Notes under the pieces: generated by a model
What the model saw: the letters and a program-made list of their open reading frames with translations, nothing else
The model's database searches: none
Told to the model about the DNA's origin: nothing
Part shown: positions 61,337 to 64,000 of the stretch, in pieces
How positions within the stretch are numbered: the first letter of the stretch is position 1
Layout of the letters: every line of letters begins with the position of its first letter
Position numbers and translations under genes: made by a program
NCBI GenBank assembly: GCA_015665455.1
Contig: JADFAD010000002.1
Span: forward strand, 248,001-312,000
Length of the DNA: 64,000 bases
Source: Oceanospirillaceae bacterium
GTDB lineage: Bacteria > Pseudomonadota > Gammaproteobacteria > Pseudomonadales > Litoribrevibacteraceae
Direction of reading: 5' to 3'

Positions 61337-61395
61337 TCTCGGCCTCAAATTTGAAGTGTATACAATTCATTTGCCTTAATAGGTAGTAATATATT

Positions 61396-61530
61396 ATGAA
61401 AAGAACTTTTCAACCTAGCGTACTAAAGCGTAAGCGTACTCACGGTTTCCGTGCTCGTATGGCTACTGCTAACGGCCGTAAGATTATCAATGCACGTCGT
61501 GCAAAAGGTCGTAAGGCTTTAACTGTTTAA
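61396..61530 (+). CDS. rpmH: 50S ribosomal protein L34
   Basis: 44 residues beginning [20 protein letters not shown] and ending KGRKALTV, the invariant L34 pattern, very basic. The start follows TAGGTAGTAATATATT. It is 22 bases upstream of rnpA in the conserved rpmH-rnpA order. Confidence 0.99.
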   Translation: MKRTFQPSVLKRKRTHGFRARMATANGRKIINARRAKGRKALTV

Positions 61531-61551
61531 TCGACAGTTAAGACTTATTCA

Positions 61552-61923
61552 ATGTCTGGTTATAGCTACCCAAAACAGTTAAGACTCTTAACCCCAAGGG
61601 ACTATAGCCGGGTATTTGAAAACAGTCAGTTTAAAGTGACTGGTCCCCTCGGCGTATTCATCGCTACCCCTAATGAACTTAATCACCCCCGCATCGGTTT
61701 TGTTATTGCAAAAAAGAAAGTAAGATTTGCAGTAGGTCGTAATCGAATAAAGCGTGTCATCAAAGACTGCTATCGTCTTAGTCAACATAAGCTTCCTTCC
61801 GTCGATATTGTATTTATTGCTCGCCCAGGTATTGGCGAAAAAGAAAATATAGCCATCACGAAGTTTTGTAAGTACAGCTGGCATAAGCTTTCTGAACAAG
61901 CAAAAAAAGCCGCTAAAGCATAA
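61552..61923 (+). CDS. rnpA: Ribonuclease P protein component
   Basis: 123 residues. The RNR signature is AVGRNRIKRVIKD (about 61-73), preceded by PRIGFVIAKKKV. It binds RNase P RNA to mature tRNA 5' ends. The gap to yidC (180 bases) contains no yidD, which usually lies here. Confidence 0.97.
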   Translation: MSGYSYPKQLRLLTPRDYSRVFENSQFKVTGPLGVFIATPNELNHPRIGFVIAKKKVRFAVGRNRIKRVIKDCYRLSQHKLPSVDIVFIARPGIGEKENIAITKFCKYSWHKLSEQAKKAAKA

Positions 61924-62102
61924 TTCACAGATTGCTTCCCAATTTATCCCCTCTGAAATCCCAAACTCTTTTGATTAGCGCCATTATTAAGCAGGTTATT
62001 TCTGGCTCTTCGCGCAACAAATGAATAAAATGTGCGCTGTTCCTGGAAAGCGTTACTGAAGTTTTCCTCAAACTCATCGATTAAAGAAGTTTGGCCTAAA
62101 TT

Positions 62103-63773
62103 ATGGATTTTCAAAGAGTCGCATTGATTCTTGGTTTGGCAGTGGTTTCTTATCTACTGGTTTTACAGTGGAATGAAGACTACGGTCAGCCAACAACAAC
62201 ACAACAAGTATCTTCGGCACCCGTTTTATCTGATTCGGTAACCAGCTTACCGACAGAAACAACGTCACCTAGTGCACCAGCAGGTGATGTACCAACCGTT
62301 ATCGAAGAGCCCGTCGTAACCAAAACCACGGATACTCCGACGAAGAGTCGCATTATCCGCGTCGTTACAGACACCCAACAGATACTAATCGATACGTTAG
62401 GCGGTGACATCATTGAGGTTCAATTACCTCAATATCCAGTATCAATCGATCAACCAGATACACCATTCCGTTTGCTTGAACAAACACCTGCAAGAATTTA
62501 TACCGCTCAATCAGGTCTTATCGGTAAAGACGGTCCAGATAAATCATCTAAAACTCGTCCGGTTTATCAAACATCCGCCAACGAGTTCAGTTTAAAAGAC
62601 AATGAAGATAAATTAACCGTTGATTTGAACTTCAGTAAAGACGGTGTCTCTATCACAAAGCGCTATACATTTACACGAGGCGACTATTTGGTTCAGCTAG
62701 AGCACATTGTTGATAACCAAACAGATTCAGATTGGAGTGCAAATATTTTCGCTCAAATCAAACGAGATCGAAGTTCAGATCCGAGCCAGGGTAACGCAAT
62801 GGGCATGCAAGCCTATTTAGGTGCAGCCTTGTTTACACCTGAAGAGCCTTATACAAAAATCGACTTTGATGACATGGATGAGCAAAATTTCAGCCAAAAA
62901 ATCAATGGCGGTTGGTTAGCAATTCTTCAACATTACTTCATCAGTGCTTGGGTCCCTTCATCTGAAGGCGCTTACAATTATCAAACACGCGTCCTTAAAG
63001 ATAAGGGCCTATACATTGTAGGTTTAACAGGCCAACGATTTACCGTAGCACCAGGAAGCACTGAAACTGTCGACTTACAGTTCTATGCGGGTCCGAAAAT
63101 TCAAGATCAATTAAAAGAAATTGCAAACGGCTTAGAATATACCATTGATTACGGCTGGTTATGGTTTATAGCTCAACCACTGTTCTGGTTACTGAACATG
63201 CTGCATGGCGTTGTTCAAAACTGGGGTCTTGCCATTATCTTAGTAACAGTAGTAATTAAAGCCGTATTCTTCCCATTATCTGCAGCGAGCTACCGATCAA
63301 TGGCGAATATGCGTCGTGTTGCTCCTAAGCTGCAAGATCTGAAAGAACGTTATGGTGATGATCGTCAAAAGATGTCGCAAGAGATGATGTCTCTCTATAA
63401 AGAAGAGAAAATTAACCCACTTGGTGGTTGCTTACCAATACTGGTTCAAATGCCGGTGTTCATCGCTCTTTATTGGGTATTAATGGAAAGTGTGGAATTA
63501 CGCCAGGCGCCATTCTATCTTTGGATCATTGATCTATCCGTGAAAGATCCATTCTTTATTCTGCCTATTTTGATGGGGATCACGATGTTCATTCAAACGT
63601 CTCTGAACCCAACACCGCCAGACCCAACGCAGGCAAAAGTAATGAAGATGATGCCAATCATGTTTACGTTCTTCTTCATGTTCTTCCCGGCCGGTCTTGT
63701 TCTTTACTGGCTAGTAAACAACATCTTATCGATTGCACAGCAATCGTATATAAATAAGAAAATCGCAGGATAA
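62103..63773 (+). CDS. yidC: Membrane protein insertase YidC
   Basis: 556 residues. TM1 (about 5-22), a long periplasmic domain (about 23-345) and the conserved C-terminal core (WLFIA region onward) with SMANMRRVAPKLQDLKERYG and NPLGGCLPILVQMPVFIALYW. It inserts inner-membrane proteins with or without SecYEG. It is followed by a terminator and mnmE. Confidence 0.98.
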   Translation: MDFQRVALILGLAVVSYLLVLQWNEDYGQPTTTQQVSSAPVLSDSVTSLPTETTSPSAPAGDVPTVIEEPVVTKTTDTPTKSRIIRVVTDTQQILIDTLGGDIIEVQLPQYPVSIDQPDTPFRLLEQTPARIYTAQSGLIGKDGPDKSSKTRPVYQTSANEFSLKDNEDKLTVDLNFSKDGVSITKRYTFTRGDYLVQLEHIVDNQTDSDWSANIFAQIKRDRSSDPSQGNAMGMQAYLGAALFTPEEPYTKIDFDDMDEQNFSQKINGGWLAILQHYFISAWVPSSEGAYNYQTRVLKDKGLYIVGLTGQRFTVAPGSTETVDLQFYAGPKIQDQLKEIANGLEYTIDYGWLWFIAQPLFWLLNMLHGVVQNWGLAIILVTVVIKAVFFPLSAASYRSMANMRRVAPKLQDLKERYGDDRQKMSQEMMSLYKEEKINPLGGCLPILVQMPVFIALYWVLMESVELRQAPFYLWIIDLSVKDPFFILPILMGITMFIQTSLNPTPPDPTQAKVMKMMPIMFTFFFMFFPAGLVLYWLVNNILSIAQQSYINKKIAG

Positions 63774-63787
63774 CTGTTTCTGCTACT

Positions 63788-63813
63788 AAAAAAGCTCCTT
63801 CGGGAGCTTTTTT
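63788..63813 (+). terminator. Intrinsic terminator after yidC
   Basis: AAAAAAGCTCC-TTCG-GGAGCTTTTTT: an 11-bp stem capped by a UUCG tetraloop, 15 bases after the stop. Confidence 0.93.
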
Positions 63814-63908
63814 ATTGTCTGAATACTTTCTAGAAGACCAATCGCCGTATAAAATTTCCCTATAAACGGTAATATCACGACCTAACGATCAATCAATAGA
63901 AGTAACTC

Positions 63909-64000
63909 ATGTCCAAACTCTACACCGAAGACACAATTGCAGCTCAAGCAACCCCTCCAGGAAGAGGAGGGGTCGGTATCATTCGTATTTCTGGACCCCA
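63909..64000 (+). CDS. mnmE: tRNA modification GTPase MnmE (TrmE), 5' part only
   Basis: 30 residues before the window ends: [20 protein letters not shown], followed by [10 protein letters not shown]. This N-terminus is diagnostic of MnmE. The position after yidC is the conserved one. It modifies the wobble uridine of tRNA with MnmG. Confidence 0.95.
   Translation, partial: MSKLYTEDTIAAQATPPGRGGVGIIRISGP

Noticed and set aside
61226-61395. oriC between the thioesterase gene and rpmH
   Set aside because: No DnaA boxes were found there; only a good sigma-70 promoter is present.
61924-62102. Possible yidD remnant
   Set aside because: Frames here give only short peptides without the YidD cysteine or PxxCS-type motifs.

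Overview
This is an origin-proximal stretch of a gammaproteobacterial chromosome. It holds the gyrB-recF-dnaN-dnaA block on the minus strand and rpmH-rnpA-yidC-mnmE on the plus strand, with the usual housekeeping genes nearby (def-fmt-rsmB-trkA-trkH, glyQS, aroE-hemF-tsaC-dprA). Gene content, protein sequences and moderate base composition point to a marine, Oceanospirillales-like bacterium. No species can be named from the sequence alone.

1-13 kb: an acyltransferase-fused MFS protein runs off the left edge behind a TetR regulator that has a pair of operator-like palindromes. A 7TM-DISM receptor with a response-regulator tail, a di-haem peroxidase-like lipoprotein and a solute-binding protein follow. 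Next comes a nitric-oxide block on the minus strand: a glycine-zipper envelope protein, flavohaemoglobin Hmp, a small membrane protein and the NO sensor NorR. It is headed by a sigma-54-type promoter with three GT-N7-AC sites. A UbiH-family hydroxylase and a previously uncalled 35-residue ORF complete this part.

13-19 kb: zinc uptake. znuA diverges from zur-znuC-znuB around a near-perfect Zur box. A MATE exporter and an Asp-nucleophile alpha/beta hydrolase follow.

19-32 kb: yheV, prlC, a large hybrid sensor kinase followed by a tandem paralogue of its sensor domain without any output module, a gamma-carbonic-anhydrase-like protein, a phosphate-binding/OmpA fusion with a Pho-box-like site, and aroE-hemF-tsaC-dprA.

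32-45 kb: a LysM protein, def-fmt-rsmB-trkA-trkH, glyQS and two acyl-CoA dehydrogenase-family genes.

45-54 kb: a small orphan gene with a promoter/operator, then gyrB, recF, a secreted lipase inserted between recF and dnaN, dnaN and dnaA. Three parS-like 16-mers lie here, two of them inside recF, marking the ParB loading zone. The AT-rich stretch upstream of dnaA is the best oriC candidate.

54-64 kb: instead of rpmH sitting next to dnaA, about 7 kb intervenes. It holds two AstA-like succinyltransferases, an AstD-like dehydrogenase lacking two canonical catalytic residues, an AstC/ArgD aminotransferase, a highly structured 370-bp intergenic region, an ECF sigma/anti-sigma pair and a YiiD-type thioesterase. 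Then follow rpmH, rnpA, yidC and the start of mnmE. No tRNA, rRNA, CRISPR array, insertion sequence or prophage was seen.
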